From Pampus argenteus (lineage: Eukaryota; Chordata; Actinopteri; Scombriformes; Stromateidae), in the NCBI GenBank assembly GCA_036937835.1, contig CM072875.1:11979001-12043000 (forward strand): a stretch of 64,000 nt of DNA, in the 5' to 3' direction. Below the pieces are notes generated by a model. That model did no database searches and had not been told where the DNA came from. It saw only the letters and a program-made list of their open reading frames with translations. Numbering within the stretch: position 1 is the stretch's first letter; each line of letters starts with the position of its first letter. The translations under genes and the position numbers were made by a program. Below are positions 14,601 through 25,966 of the stretch, in pieces.

Positions 14601-16008
14601 AAAGCAAAGGAGTCCTTTTGTGTGAACTCTCTAATTAGGAAGACCTTGACGTGCGGATTTCATCCATTGTTCCTCTTCATTTTGGTGGGAAAATATTTCA
14701 TTGATTTTTGCAGCAATCGAAGACGGGCGGAGCTGAAAGGGGCTCTGTGTGGGATTAGACTCTGCAGGGGGTTTTCTGGGATGGGTGGGGAGCTTGCGAG
14801 GCGCCGTGTATGTGTAGAAGAGGAGCAATGTCCCTCCTTTATAACCCTACCCTTTCTCACCCTTTAGAAGGAACCAATTATGGCTGTGATCCTTGAGCCA
14901 TCTTAACTCACCTCTTCCTCCTGCTCTCATTGTTCACTATGCACCTGCAGTGCTGCAGACTGTCTTTCTTCACATATTGTTGTGATGAATCCAGCTCTTT
15001 TACAGATATATGGATTTGCCAAAGGCTTTTGTTTATGTTCCCCCAAGCACAAGTATGATGAAAAATGCCCATGTTTTCATAATCAAAAGAAAATCATGTA
15101 CATCAGATACTAAACAGTAGAACGACATTAACATTGGTTAAGTGGGGTTTACATTTTCAGTTAGTTTTTAAGAGATCATTGCAGGCTGACTGCTGCTGTT
15201 TACCTGCAGAGTATACAGCAATCACCCGTTTCTGTCTCTTTCTCCCCCACTTTTCTTTCTCCTGTCACTCTAGACTGTCTCTAAATTACGTCTTACCCCT
15301 GCAGGTGCCAACGTATCTCTGAAATGATTATTCCTACCACACAGAAGATTGCTTTTGGTAATTATATGTATCATAATTAAATTTGATGAACTCCTCCGAG
15401 ACGTAAAATCTCATTTGACCCAGGTGCTGCATTTCTCTTCCTATACACAAAAGGAAAAAATGTCTTCCACCATTAAGAGAGATACACTTTGAATTTTGCA
15501 ACTGACATCTTGATTAAGCAAAGCGGTATTTCCACATTTACCGAATTCACTGAGGTCCATCAATAACTTAATTACTGAACAAGAGAAATGCTAATTCTAC
15601 ATCATTACGGTGGGATTAATTGAGCAGGATTAGCTATGTTGCTCTGCAAAGGGCAAAATTTGTCTTGCAAGATGCAAGAAAAAAGGAGCTGAAGGTCAAT
15701 ACCTGTTCAGTCAGACCACACGTGGCCACATGAGTCAGAGGGCTCCACGTGGGGCTCAGCACTCTTTATAAAGGCGGACACAGACATAGAGGCAATCTTC
15801 TACTTTGTTGTAGACACATCAGTTATTATGTTTAGAAGACCAGCTAATGCTTTATGCAATAGATTGGTGATAAACTGAGGTAAAAAAAGAACAGAAAAAT
15901 ACAACAAATACAGATGCTTCAATACCGGCCATGAGGGGTTATAAAATAGTTTGATGATTACGGAAATGTATGACACAAGATGATCACATATAGGAGATAG
16001 GAGTCTCT

Positions 16009-16010
<2 letters not shown>

Positions 16011-16040
<30 letters not shown>

Positions 16041-16043
16041 AAA
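16011..16043. repeat. (GAAA)8 microsatellite
   Basis: A pure GAAA tetranucleotide run. Confidence 0.93.
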
Positions 16044-17732
16044 CTCAAAAATGACAAGTATTAAACAAAAGCAAAGACTACAGTTGTCCATAGAGCTTGT
16101 GATCCATATTCAGACTCAGGCCTCAGAGAGCAGGTTGTGCTCCAGGCTTTTCCAAGGCCCTCAAGATCACAGTAAATATGCAGACAGTTTACTGAGACAC
16201 TGCAGCAAGCAAGTGCTGAGATTAGATTTACGCCTCGGATAATCTCACAATGCAAGCAACCGGTCACTGGGGGGGTGTGTGACACAACTTCGATCATGTT
16301 ATGTTCTTTGTGTTTTGCTAAATAAATATTTCTTTTAAAAATGCACATACACACACACACAGGTGAGCATACATACACAGAGCTGGCAGGGATTTGAGAA
16401 ATTTACCATTCCTCTCTCAATCTTTGTACCGTCATGTTTGTCCCATGGTTTTAAGTTCACAGTGTTCCTCCACTGTCCTTCACTCAGTATTCACTGCAAA
16501 GTTTTCTACTCCCACAGTCTGATCTGCACTGCTGGATGGATTGCTTTTTCTCCAACTCTCTTCTCTCTGCAGGAGTTCCCTGCTGCGCACCAATCCCTTT
16601 CTCGCAGGTGATTGCTCAGGAAATATTGATTAAGGCAAAGATTTGCTGCTGAGAAGTCACTTTTCAAACTTCCTATGACTTTAATGTGAAATAAAGTGAG
16701 CTGACTCCCCCGTCAGTGATAAACACCCTGTTACAGATGAAGTATACTTTTAAGAGAACACTCTCCATACTTATCTCTGTCTTCATTTCTTTGGCTTTCT
16801 GTCAGCCTCAATTTGCCTGTCTCTCCCCGTTTCTGTTACACAGAGACTTATACACACACACAAGTTCGCGTTCACACCAACGTACTTCTTGTCACGAGCG
16901 CACAAATCTTCAGCTGTCGCTCTAATTGCTCTGATTAAAGTGACAAACAGGCCCAATTAAGCTAAAGGCATAGGAGAAGAATACCATAAAGAAAAGCACC
17001 ACATCAATGGTCATTACACCCATTTAACTATTAGTGAAGCTCTATAAGTGCAATTAAACCGTCTGCATGACCTTGAACTGTCTCCTGAGCGATAACACAT
17101 CTTCTGCAAAACATGTGGGGTCGGTGAGGAAGCATTTCATTTCACAGACCACGGTCGTCACAGGAAAACGTGTTTATTACAGCTCAGGTCTTGTTTTTGT
17201 AGATTTAATCTTTTTTTTTTAAGGTGATGATAACATTATATTCACCATTGTAGTTACTGACATTCGGGAACAGGGTGACATTGTTACAATAAAGTCTGAC
17301 GTGGAAAGAAACGAGCACTCAGATGATCAGACAGGTTGTAAACAAGTTGTTTAGGGAGATTATGTAAAGCACTTTATTTAAGGATAGAACTGAATGATAG
17401 TGCACTCATTATGTTGATAATATTTGCACAGGAACACAGTGTGTGTATCGCTACGGTAGGTCAATGTTGATCCAGTAAGTATAATGTGGAACAGTTTGGG
17501 TAATTTGGCTTCATTTTCTCTTGTAAATAGGTTTGCTTAAATTGGATTAAAACAAATCTTTATTGTTAGACTTCTGGTGTTTCTTTCTTACTGTTCAGCA
17601 ACAATGTTATTGTTACATATTGTTGATTTTAGGAAACACGTTTCTTCAACTTTTCTGCAAGAGTTGGATGAGAACATTGATATCAATTTCATTCATGTCA
17701 GTACATTTTAAGATGTGGCTAAAACCTGCATG

Positions 17733-17830
17733 ATTAGCTTAGCTTAGCACAAAAAGGGGAAACAGTTAGCCGCCTCTGTCCAACGGTAACAAAATCCACC
17801 TACTGGCATCTCTCTAATGGAGCTCTGTAG
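17733..17830 (+). mobile_element. fossil of a fish-wide interspersed repeat
   Basis: The string ATTAGCTTAGCTTAGCACAA, followed by GGGGAAACAGTTAGCC, CTCTGTCCAACGGTAACAAA and ATCCACCTACTGGCATCTCT, matches one I recognise from many teleost genomes. There it recurs as TTAGCTTAGCATAAAGACTGG, AAACAG(C/G)TAGCC and TCTGTCCAAAGGTAACAAA words. The family name is not certain to me. The copy is partial, and its true limits cannot be set without a repeat library. Confidence 0.65.
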
Positions 17831-20676
17831 TCGTTCAGTTGGTCATGGAAGTCATTTTGCAGTCTTTGTGCAGAACAGCTGCTGGTGGTAGTTTCATGTT
17901 TAGTGGTGGATGGTGTTTTTTCCCCCCCCAAAAAATGTCAAACACAAAAGCTGACGAGTGAATTTAATTCAAAGATCTTCAGATTTTCATCAACACCAAG
18001 TGTTTGAAAGGCTGCAGGAGCTTTCACCAGAGCTTTAGTGACATCACTGCATATGCTCCCATGAAAGGACAAAGTGAAGACAGAAGCACTTTATTTATAT
18101 CACAAGCTAGAAAAGACACAAAAAAACCCCCAAAAAACTGACTGTTTCATAAATCTAGTTGGCTTGCTCTCTTTTTGGCACATCAGTCTCTCTGCTAATA
18201 TGAATCATGATATTATCAATCAATTAGAGTCAATAAACAGTTACGGAGGAATGCTAAGAGTTGGATACGTCCCCATATCTTTTGACTCAGCTCATTAACC
18301 ATATCATTACTGTGGAACAAGCTTTCCAGTGTGAACACATTTTCCAGTGTGCAGTGAAAGTCTCCGTCTCTAGCAACTGGAATTTACACTGTGTGTATGT
18401 GTGTTGGCTTGTATGTTTGAGAGTTAGATAAGAGTTTAGATTGGTGGGTATGATTTCTACTAGTTTGTCAAAATATTGTCACTTTTCTTGGTGAGAGTCT
18501 GAGACAATTTTGAGGAGTTTGCGTGTTGGAGGGTGACGGCTCGTTTATTAGTGGCTGATGGCTTTTAACATGTGCTGCCAGCCAGACCGACGGTGATAAA
18601 AAGCTGTTTATTTCTCTAGCCATTATGAAACCAAGCATTAGACATCACGCACAGTGCTGACAGTGTTACTGGATAATAACCCTTCCTCTCTGCATTCTTG
18701 ACTCACGATTAATGATAACAGAATTATTGCACATTGACTCACAGACCATACGGTGATTGACTTGTTTTCCAAGGCGTTTATTGAGTGCATTTTAGTACAA
18801 TAGTTTTCAGAAAGTTACAGCTTACAAACTCTTGACACAGACTTGTCACAATTTACAAGTGGTAGCTATACAGAAACAAAAAAACAATGTACCTGTGCAC
18901 ACATAAATGTCTGTACACACAAATGTGGCTACTAAGTGCGCACGCACACATACACACTCGCTCTTGCACACACAAATAAACAAACAATGACGTGCACGCT
19001 CACAATCAGCTTCCCCATCCATTTTGTACCATAGACGGAGGTTGTGACTGGTGTCCTTGGTAAGGGCCCATTTTGACCTGGTCTTCCTCCTGACTGGATG
19101 CTCACAGCAGTTCTTCAGTATGTTTACTGTCAGTGTGTGTACATGTGAATGTGTAGACATGAGGTGTTGTGTGTATGCTGTTTTATATGTGTGTAAATCT
19201 TGGGAGTCCACAGTCTGAAACAAAAGTAAAAAAAAAAAGAGAATGCAGTAGTTTAATAAGCTACGTTTTGTAGGGAGTCATGTCAGGTCATTTTCAGGTG
19301 AATACTGTTCTGACCTATAAATGACAGGCATGAAATCAGCAACTAAGAGGATTGTTGGTCACTTTCTGACAGTTACAGCACCATGAAACATTTAATAAGC
19401 TCTGTTCATGTGTTTTGTATCAGTGTGTGATGAATGGTTTCCATACGAAATGGCTTTCAGAGAGGGATGGTGAACCGCCTCTCCATTTATCACACTGGAG
19501 TGTCATTACAGTCAGATATTTAGAAAGACAAACAGAGCAAATGGGGGGAAAAAAGAATTACACTGTTGCATAATGAATACATTCTATCATCTCATTCACA
19601 GGCTCTTGGGTTGAAAAGCGAATACATGAGACTGAGCTGAATAGAGGACTAATGCATTCAAATTGAATCACTGGCATCAGTGAAAGGGATTTTTGCCAAT
19701 CTTGAGGAGCATGTGATTATATTTAGCAATACTTGGTAAATCAATGAGTTAGAGAATTGAAAAGAAAAAGCAATTGATTTTGCCCATGAGGCAAACCAGT
19801 TGCTTGATTACAGTATTTTCCATTATCAAACCAAAACCAATTCACATTTATATGATGAGAGAGATGTTGCCCCATAAACCACACGACAGGATGAAAGGAG
19901 CTGATTCACTTCAATCAACTAACTTTATGACTTTCATCTAACCACCCCTTTTTCATGCCACTTTGCCTCCCAAACTCAAATTCATCCTCCTCTTTCTATC
20001 ACAAATGTACACACTCTGCCGGGTCTCATCCCACATCAGGCTAGAAACCAGAAACAACAATAATATGACGCTTTCTCAGTGTGTGTGGTGCGCATGTTTG
20101 TTTTTTGACTGTCCCATCAGTCTCCCTCCCCGTGGCTGATCAGATGCCTGTCAGACGGGGGTCCCAGCAGGTGTCTGCTTTCCTGCCTAGGCCCACTGGA
20201 GCATGGAGCCAACCATTTCTCAGGCCAGTCCTGGCCTAACCCAGCCCAGCGCAGGCCCAGGACAGCTTGGTTACACCCACGATAAATGAGCTGGAGGTTT
20301 GCCAGCCAGCAGGAGCAGAGAGAGAGGGCAGGACAGACAGAGGAGGAGGAGGAGGAGGAGGAGGAGGAGGATGACTTGAGGGGGGTGAGTGTACTTAATA
20401 ATCTGTTAATGGGCCTGCCATCAATTTCTAATTTTGGATGCAAGGTGGTTAGAACTGTCGTCACTCATGTCTCCTCAAATAGAGCCAAAAGGAACAGGGG
20501 TCACAACTGCTGCAAAGAATTCATACTACAGTAGCTCATGATAATTGTATTTAAGTTAAAAAACACCATGACGGCTGTATGTCAAAGGAATATTTTGAGC
20601 TGAAAGATTCAGGCCACTTTTCTTTCAGGTTTAGAGGACAGCGTTACATTATTTTATCAACAAGTTGGTGGATCTT
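17831..20676. other. intergenic, no gene seen
   Basis: AT-rich sequence with TG/CA-rich patches near 18880-18990. Nothing coding is supported. A GAG trinucleotide run lies at 20340-20370. Confidence 0.65.
20340..20370. repeat. (GAG)10 microsatellite
   Basis: A pure GAG/AGG run, giving poly-Glu on one strand and poly-Ser on the other. The frames are repeat artefacts. Confidence 0.92.
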
Positions 20677-20880
20677 AAAGGGAATCTATCATGCAAATTT
20701 CCTTGCAAATATTTATATTCTGGAGCTCTACTGGAATATCTTTGCATGATTTACAGTTAGATTTATACTGAGCCTTTCCATAGCACCTCGGTTCAGCCTC
20801 TGTCTGAAACAGGGTGTTTCAGCTGTTTCATTAAAGTCCCTCTCCTCATAAACCCAATCTGTTCTGACTGATCAGCACAC
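20677..20880 (+). mobile_element. copy of a common teleost interspersed repeat
   Basis: The segment reads in order: AAAGGGAATCTATCATGCAA, TTCTGGAGCTCTACTGGAAT, ATCTTTGCATGATTTACAGT, GGTTCAGCCTCTGTCTGAAA, TTTCATTAAAGTCCCTCTCC and TCTGTTCTGACTGATCAGC. I know this order from a short, abundant fish repeat (…TATTATGC…TCTACT.GAACAT…CCTCTGTCTGAAAC…TTTAAGGCCCC…CCAGTCTGCTCTGATTGG…). The copy is fairly complete but diverged. Confidence 0.7.
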
Positions 20881-22689
20881 TGAAGCCCTAGCTTTGACTT
20901 TGGAAAAAGTTTACATTCCACTCAAGTTTTAAAACTTGACCATGTTTAAACAGATATCTGACATCCTAACAGTATATAAATAACAGAAGTATAATCTATT
21001 TGCTGAAGCCACATCTTGATGATGAAGAGACCAGCACAAAGCAACAAAGCCAACAGTAACACTAACAACAAAGCCACCACTACTCATCACCATCCTGAAG
21101 TTGCTGCCACCGTGACAACATCGCATTACACAGACCAATCGCACTGCAATCACAGAGCGCCATCCCCAGACCAAAAGAGAGAAATAAACCCTGTGCACCG
21201 TCCAGAACTATCTACAAAACATATTCAAATCCTAAATTCCAAAATACCACACTGCAATTTCGTAGATAGTCATCCATGGCATCGCTCTACAATAATGTGA
21301 ACAACTCGCAATCAAATTCAACCAAATAGTACATTTCCAAGCATCAGTCCCTGCAGCAAGGGTTATGGAGAGATTCATATATGCATGAAACTCTCTGTGG
21401 CACCACAGCATTTGTGCTCAACCTGTGTGCCCATATGGCAGCAACATACTGTATATGAGATTCAGCTTTATTGGCAGTATTTATGTATACAAGAAATTTG
21501 ACTATTATTTCTAGTGGTTCTCAATGTTCTTACACACGACAATCTTCAGAAAGATACACATTAACATACAGGTAAAACAAGGACAATAAGCTGAAAACGA
21601 TAACAAAAATATCACTATGTACAAGCAAATGGGTGAAAAGATAGATACATAAATATAGAAACACAATAGTGGACAACACAATATCTATATCGTATATCTA
21701 TACAACAGTTTCTGTAACTGTAAACACGTGTGAATTGTGCCAGAAGTGCTGAAATAAATATTGAATGGAGTGCTTGAATAAATATCGTATGGGTAAAAAC
21801 GTGATAGTGGTAAATGATATATACAGCCATACATTGGGAGAGCATAGCGGCTTAGCTACAGCATCAATGAGAGGCTGTGCTACGCTGTAAGCAGTGTGCC
21901 CATCTGGGCTGTTTAAGTCTGTGGGTTCATCAGAATGGCATCAGGCGTCTGTTGGCAAACCTCAGCCCAGATGTTCATGTTTACTGTGTAGAGAAGTGAT
22001 GCTGATTCACTTCGATTTCCAGTGCCTTGATTTGCAACTCTCCTATGCATTTCAAACTTGCTGCAAATCTTGCATTGGCTGGGATATTTGTGGTGCCCAT
22101 GAGAAAGACTAACTAACTTTGCCTGAAATAAAATCTACATAGAGCAATTTGATAGTAGTGTTTCTCCTGTGTGATCTGCAGGTACTTACCATGGATTTGG
22201 GCCGGCCAAGGTTTGGAGTTTTTATCCCCTCTGGACGTCGCTGAGCACTCTCACACAAACAACAGATCAAAAAGAAACATAAACATAATACATATCTGTA
22301 CAAATAAGATCTCACCAGCAATAGACAGCATGTGTACATCCACATTTAACATGATCTCCAATATATGGATATTTTGTCAATTATTTTAACTCCTACAGCA
22401 AAATTTCATGTAGATCTACAATACCAATTCTTCACCCATGATTCCTTTTACATATTCCTCAAGTAAAGAGGAGTCAGAGCAGTGAGGATTGTCTTTGTGC
22501 CACTGGATTGAGGAGACGTACAAACTCATTGTCCATTGTTCAGTCGTCCAAAGGAGAACCTGGGCACCGTAGGAATCTACACATTGCATGTGTCTATCAC
22601 AATCTAGTCAACAAACATGTCTTTGCCAAAAATGCAAGCAGCGAGTTATGTACATACATATTCATACAATATCACCTTCAATATGAAGG
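20881..22689. other. intergenic next to the ephb1 3' end
   Basis: No coding signal. If the poly(A) signal at 21467-21472 (minus strand) is used, the right part of this region would be extended ephb1 3' UTR. Confidence 0.6.
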
Positions 22690-22695
22690 TTTATT
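22690..22695 (-). terminator. ephb1: candidate poly(A) signal AATAAA
   Basis: This is a canonical hexamer on the minus strand, the first one I find after the ephb1 stop codon. The sequence just beyond it (leftwards) is moderately T/G-rich when read on the minus strand, as expected for a cleavage region. Usage cannot be shown from sequence alone. Confidence 0.4.
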
Positions 22696-23592
22696 ATGAA
22701 AGATATAATCATATTTAACAAGAGATAAACATATTTATATTCTCTGAATCTGGGCGGGCTGGTTGAGAAGTCCTTTGGCAAGGCCTTCCACCCAGATCTC
22801 CACAGGTAGTGTTAAAGTTAAAATACAAGTGGGCGGCATCTTGCTATAGTGATAAAATAAACAAACAAACAAACTAACAGATGATAAAAGACAAAAATAT
22901 AACTAAGCTCTGAATTTTCACCAATCCATTTACAATACATTTTTCAAATTCTTCAAACAGGTAAAAGACGATGTGAAAGTTGAAGAAAGATGGTGCTCCA
23001 CTGTACATCCCTGTATTCTTCTCCCTCTAATTATTCCTACTAGTACGGTAATTGCTTTTTCTTCTGGGTCTTATTTCTGGCCAGGTCAAGGCATCTTCAT
23101 TGCACACATTGACGATGATATGAGTAAAATCACAGGACACAAGTTGTTTCTACATGTCTCACACTTCTGCTTACAGTTTTAACATCTTCTAGATAATATA
23201 GAAGTACAGTATTACTCATTGTTACCATACAGTCTGGGACTGTGAGATATTCCCTGTTTTGATGTCTGATTATTGGAGTTATTTTGGTTTTTTACGATGA
23301 CACAAATGGCCGTTCATAACCATAGCAAGTGATGTCTGTCTTCCTTTTGTGGATAAATAGAGAAACAGTATCAAGTCTGGACCCTGAACTCCTGATGTGG
23401 ATTGCATGAAGTATGGTAGCTGTTAACCATGTGGAAGTGTAGACCCTGGTCTCCTGTTGTCATGGTAATGGGTTAGATTAAGACAATAGTCTCGACTCTG
23501 GCGCGTTCCGATGGATCGGGGGTCATTCGAAGGCTGCCATTGTTGTTGGTCCTGCAAATGCTGCCCGTTCCGTGGCACAGCGCCCCCTGTAG
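22690..23592 (-). other. ephb1: ephb1 3' untranslated region (probable extent)
   Basis: This stretch follows the stop codon on the minus strand and has no coding signal. The end is placed at an AATAAA hexamer read on the minus strand (plus-strand tttatt at 22690-22695), about 0.9 kb after the stop. Another hexamer lies at 21467-21472 and could give a longer UTR of about 2.1 kb. No transcript evidence is available here, so the boundary is provisional. Confidence 0.5.
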
Positions 23593-23701
23593 TCATGCCA
23601 TAGTCGTAGGTGACTGGATCATCTGCACCCTCATTGACTGGATATTACTGAGGATCTTTTTCTGGTGGCCTGCCAGGGTCACTCCTATTCTCAGCAAGTC
23701 C
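23593..23701 (-). CDS. ephb1: ephb1 exon 16: SAM domain end, C-terminus and stop
   Basis: The coding part of the last exon is 109 bp, beginning after a GTCTCTAG acceptor and ending with TGA. It completes the SAM fold with EDLLRIGVTLAGHQKKIL and SNIQSMRVQM, then a short tail IQSPTTMA. The first Glu codon is split across the junction with exon 15, and the phase agrees. The tail resembles the mammalian EPHB1 ending rather than the Val-ending PDZ ligand of EphB2, which supports the paralogue assignment. A 3' UTR follows to the left. Confidence 0.96.
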
Positions 23702-24492
23702 CTAGAGACAGAAAGAGAGAAGAGAGAAAGAAAATCGAAAAGTAAGAGCATATTTTAAAGCAATAGATGAAATGATTTCCAACATACTGAAGACGGAATG
23801 GATCATTTGAATATTAAACAATAATACTGGCAAACAATAATGTTGTGGTTTAACATCACTATATAGAAAAAGCATGATTTCAAGACGAAAGCTGGTGGCA
23901 ATGAGCAGAAAACATAAATTTGCAAAATTAATACTATCACTTGAGAGAAGACTTAGTATGCATGTTGCTTTGCATTGCAAAGAGAGTGCATGAATGCCAT
24001 CAAGCCCCCAAGCATACATTTTTAATAAAAAAATATTTTACATTTTCACATGAATTTATAAACCAAGCAACATTGTTAATTAAAAAAAATGAAGTGCAAT
24101 ATTTGACTACTGGTGATATAACTACTACACGAGAGGCTATCATGACCCAAGCTTTGCAATACATAAACAACAGTTAATAAATATGCCTCTTTATATGTGG
24201 TTAAAATATTTACATGCATATCCATTTCTGAAAACTATTCATAACTTGAAAAGCATAGAAGGGAATATTCCTTAATAAAATAACCATGGGGATTTGATGT
24301 TGCAAAAAGTTGCATTTGTATGTATTACCCATACAGGCATTACTTTGATGCAATTATTCAGAGACTTGACTCGCTTGGTGCTTTCATGCTAAAAACACAT
24401 GCACTTGAAGTTGAGTCATTTTATACAAGTGTGCCCATCAAGTACCATATGGGCTTGGAACTCTTCATTTGCACACGAGTAGGTGAACTCAC
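23702..24492 (-). other. ephb1: ephb1 intron 15
   Basis: This 791-bp intron between the two SAM exons starts GTGAGT and ends TCTCTAG. It is AT-rich and I see no exon-like coding, gene or clear mobile element in it. Confidence 0.9.
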
Positions 24493-24648
24493 TCTGAGGT
24501 CATTTGAGCTACCAGCTGCAGGGAGGTAAAGCCTGAGTTGAGGAAGTTGTCTCTGTACTGGTTCATCTTGATGGCAGCGAGCCAGTCCTCTACTGAGCTG
24601 AAGGTGTTAAAGTCAGGTATGGATCTGTCTAACAGTGGCTGAGAAGGC
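24493..24648 (-). CDS. ephb1: ephb1 exon 15: SAM domain, first part
   Basis: This 156-bp exon has a TTCCTTCAG acceptor and a TCAGA/GTGAGT donor. It encodes PSQPLLDRSIPDFNTFSSVE, then DWLAAIKMNQYRDNFLNSG and FTSLQLVAQMTSE. The start of a sterile-alpha-motif fold is clear: W-L-x-x-I-K-M, then Y-R-D-x-F, then F-T-S-L. The tyrosine in NQYRDNF corresponds to the conserved SAM tyrosine known as an adaptor docking site in EphB1. SAM domains mediate weak self-association or partner binding at the cell membrane. Confidence 0.97.
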
Positions 24649-24821
24649 CTGAAGGAAAAAGTGAGAGAGCGAGGGGGGGTCAGAGAAGATAGAAAGCAGG
24701 GCTTTGATGCAATATTAAACATGTGGGGTTTAAAGAGAAGGAGAAAAGATGAGGGTATGCTGTTTGCGTGGAAGTGTGTGTGTGCACTGTATGAATATTA
24801 TATGTAACTTGTTTCTCTGTG

Positions 24822-24888
24822 TGTCTATCTATCTATTTATCTATCTGTCTATCTATATATTTGTCTAGCTGTCCATCTGTCTATCTAC
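24822..24888. repeat. imperfect (TCTA)n microsatellite
   Basis: A run of tcta/tctg units interrupted by tatt and gtcc variants, in ephb1 intron 14. The interruptions suggest an old, fairly stable tract. Confidence 0.85.
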
Positions 24889-25089
24889 TGAAACGATTAA
24901 AAAGATGGAAAAGGATTCCCTGGTATCATGGAAGAAAAACCTATCCCTATGCTATGGTGATGCTTCTCATTGTCAGGCGTTAGTAAACTGTTCACAAAAT
25001 GGTTAAACAGTAAACTGTGATAAATACAGGAGGGACTTTGAAGAAGAACTTGCTTCGTTACTCAACCAAACTCACAGTGGGTCAAAAGT

Positions 25090-25500
25090 TCACCTTTCAA
25101 CATGGCAGCAGCACAAATCACACAGCCAAAACAAGTGGCTTCAGAACAAGCCTCTGAATGACCCTTAGTGGCTGAGCCAAAGTTGGAAATTGGGCTCGGA
25201 AATCTGTGAAGAAACCTGAAGCTCAAAGTTCACAGAGTCCACATCCAATCTGGCTAAGCTTGAGAGGAAGGATGGATAAATTGCCCGAAACAAGGTGTGC
25301 AAAACTGGCAAAAGTGCCCACACTAAGATTAAAAAACAGATTATAACGATGCCTCAACAAAATAGCGAATAATCATTCTGAATACATATGTAAATTAGAT
25401 GTTTATGTATGTTTTAGTTTTCTTTTTTTTTTCTAAAAACATGTTTTTCCTCTGTCATTAGGGTTTACAAATAAAAACCAATGTGGAAAAAAATATTCTT
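25090..25500 (+). mobile_element. decayed Tc1-like transposase 3' end
   Basis: Read on the plus strand, this segment matches the C-terminal third of fish Tc1/mariner transposase genes as I know them. It has a TTTCAACATG word, then codons for NHTAK (Tc1 consensus PKHTAK) at about 25116-25130. An AGTGGCTTCAGAACAA word (consensus WLQDN) and a GCTTGAGAGGAAGG-type word follow. GTGTGCAAAACTGGCAAAAG lies further on. The tail (cattagggtttacaaata) resembles the common 3' region of such elements. It is dead: the block that should carry the second catalytic Asp reads Gly-Ser-Ser, stop codons follow within about 15 codons, and the PNPIEHLW region is scrambled. No terminal repeats were found, so the 5' part is lost. 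Confidence 0.75.
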
Positions 25501-25772
25501 TTTAAAGCCAATTTGGGGGGTAGATCGTGGGTGACTTAAAAGCAGCAGAAAAACAAGTCCTGGGGAGGAAAAGTTCAGGTTTGATGCAATCAACAGTAAT
25601 AAATTCATGTTTTTTTTATGGGAGGTAAAAAAGTAAGCATGTGTGTGCTGAGTTGGCTTGTGCAGACAGCATGCGTAAATACTGTATATATATAAACAGA
25701 TGAAAAGCATATTTGTGTGTTCTAAATGTCGACTTCAGGATAAATGCTTGTGTGCTATGTGTTTTTACTCAC

Positions 25773-25966
25773 ACTGCAGGGATGTTGGCTACAGCTTTGA
25801 GGCTGGTGGGTTTACGGATCATCTTATCCAGGGTGTTGACGATGTCGGTGAAGCGGGGACGTACATTGCGATCCTTCTGCCAACAGTCCAGCATCAACTG
25901 GTGCAGGGCACTGGGGCAGTCCATGGGCGGTGGCAGGCGGTAATCCTGTTCAATAGCATTAATAAC
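25773..25966 (-). CDS. ephb1: ephb1 exon 14: end of kinase C-lobe and SAM linker
   Basis: This 194-bp exon follows a TCTCCTCCAG acceptor and ends two bases into a Val codon before GTGAGT. It encodes VINAIEQDYRLPPPMDCP, LHQLMLDCWQKDRN, then RPRFTDIVNTLDKMIRKP and TSLKAVANIPA. The CWxxxxxxRP motif that closes tyrosine kinase domains is present. Compared with my recollection of mammalian EPHB1, small changes lie mainly in the linker to the SAM domain, where conservation is expected to be weaker. Confidence 0.97.

Larger units (their letters stand above)
8722..17732. other. intergenic, no gene seen
   Basis: No exon with protein similarity or a convincing splice context was found on either strand. 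The longest frame (about 14346-14867, plus) has no recognisable domain. Sequence at about 15541-15660 resembles conserved non-coding DNA (see findings). Purine-rich patches occur near 13340-13430. Confidence 0.65.
24649..25772 (-). other. ephb1: ephb1 intron 14
   Basis: This 1,124-bp intron starts GTGAGT and ends CCTTCAG. It contains a degenerate TCTA tetranucleotide run and a decayed plus-strand Tc1-like transposase fragment, listed separately. Confidence 0.9.

Noticed and set aside
14346..14867. 173-codon plus-strand open frame
   Set aside because: It has no recognisable domain, is Phe/Pro/Ser-rich in pyrimidine-rich DNA, and overlaps several equally plausible frames on the other strand.
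20117..20534. Poly-Ser/poly-Glu frames
   Set aside because: They are produced by the GAG trinucleotide repeat.
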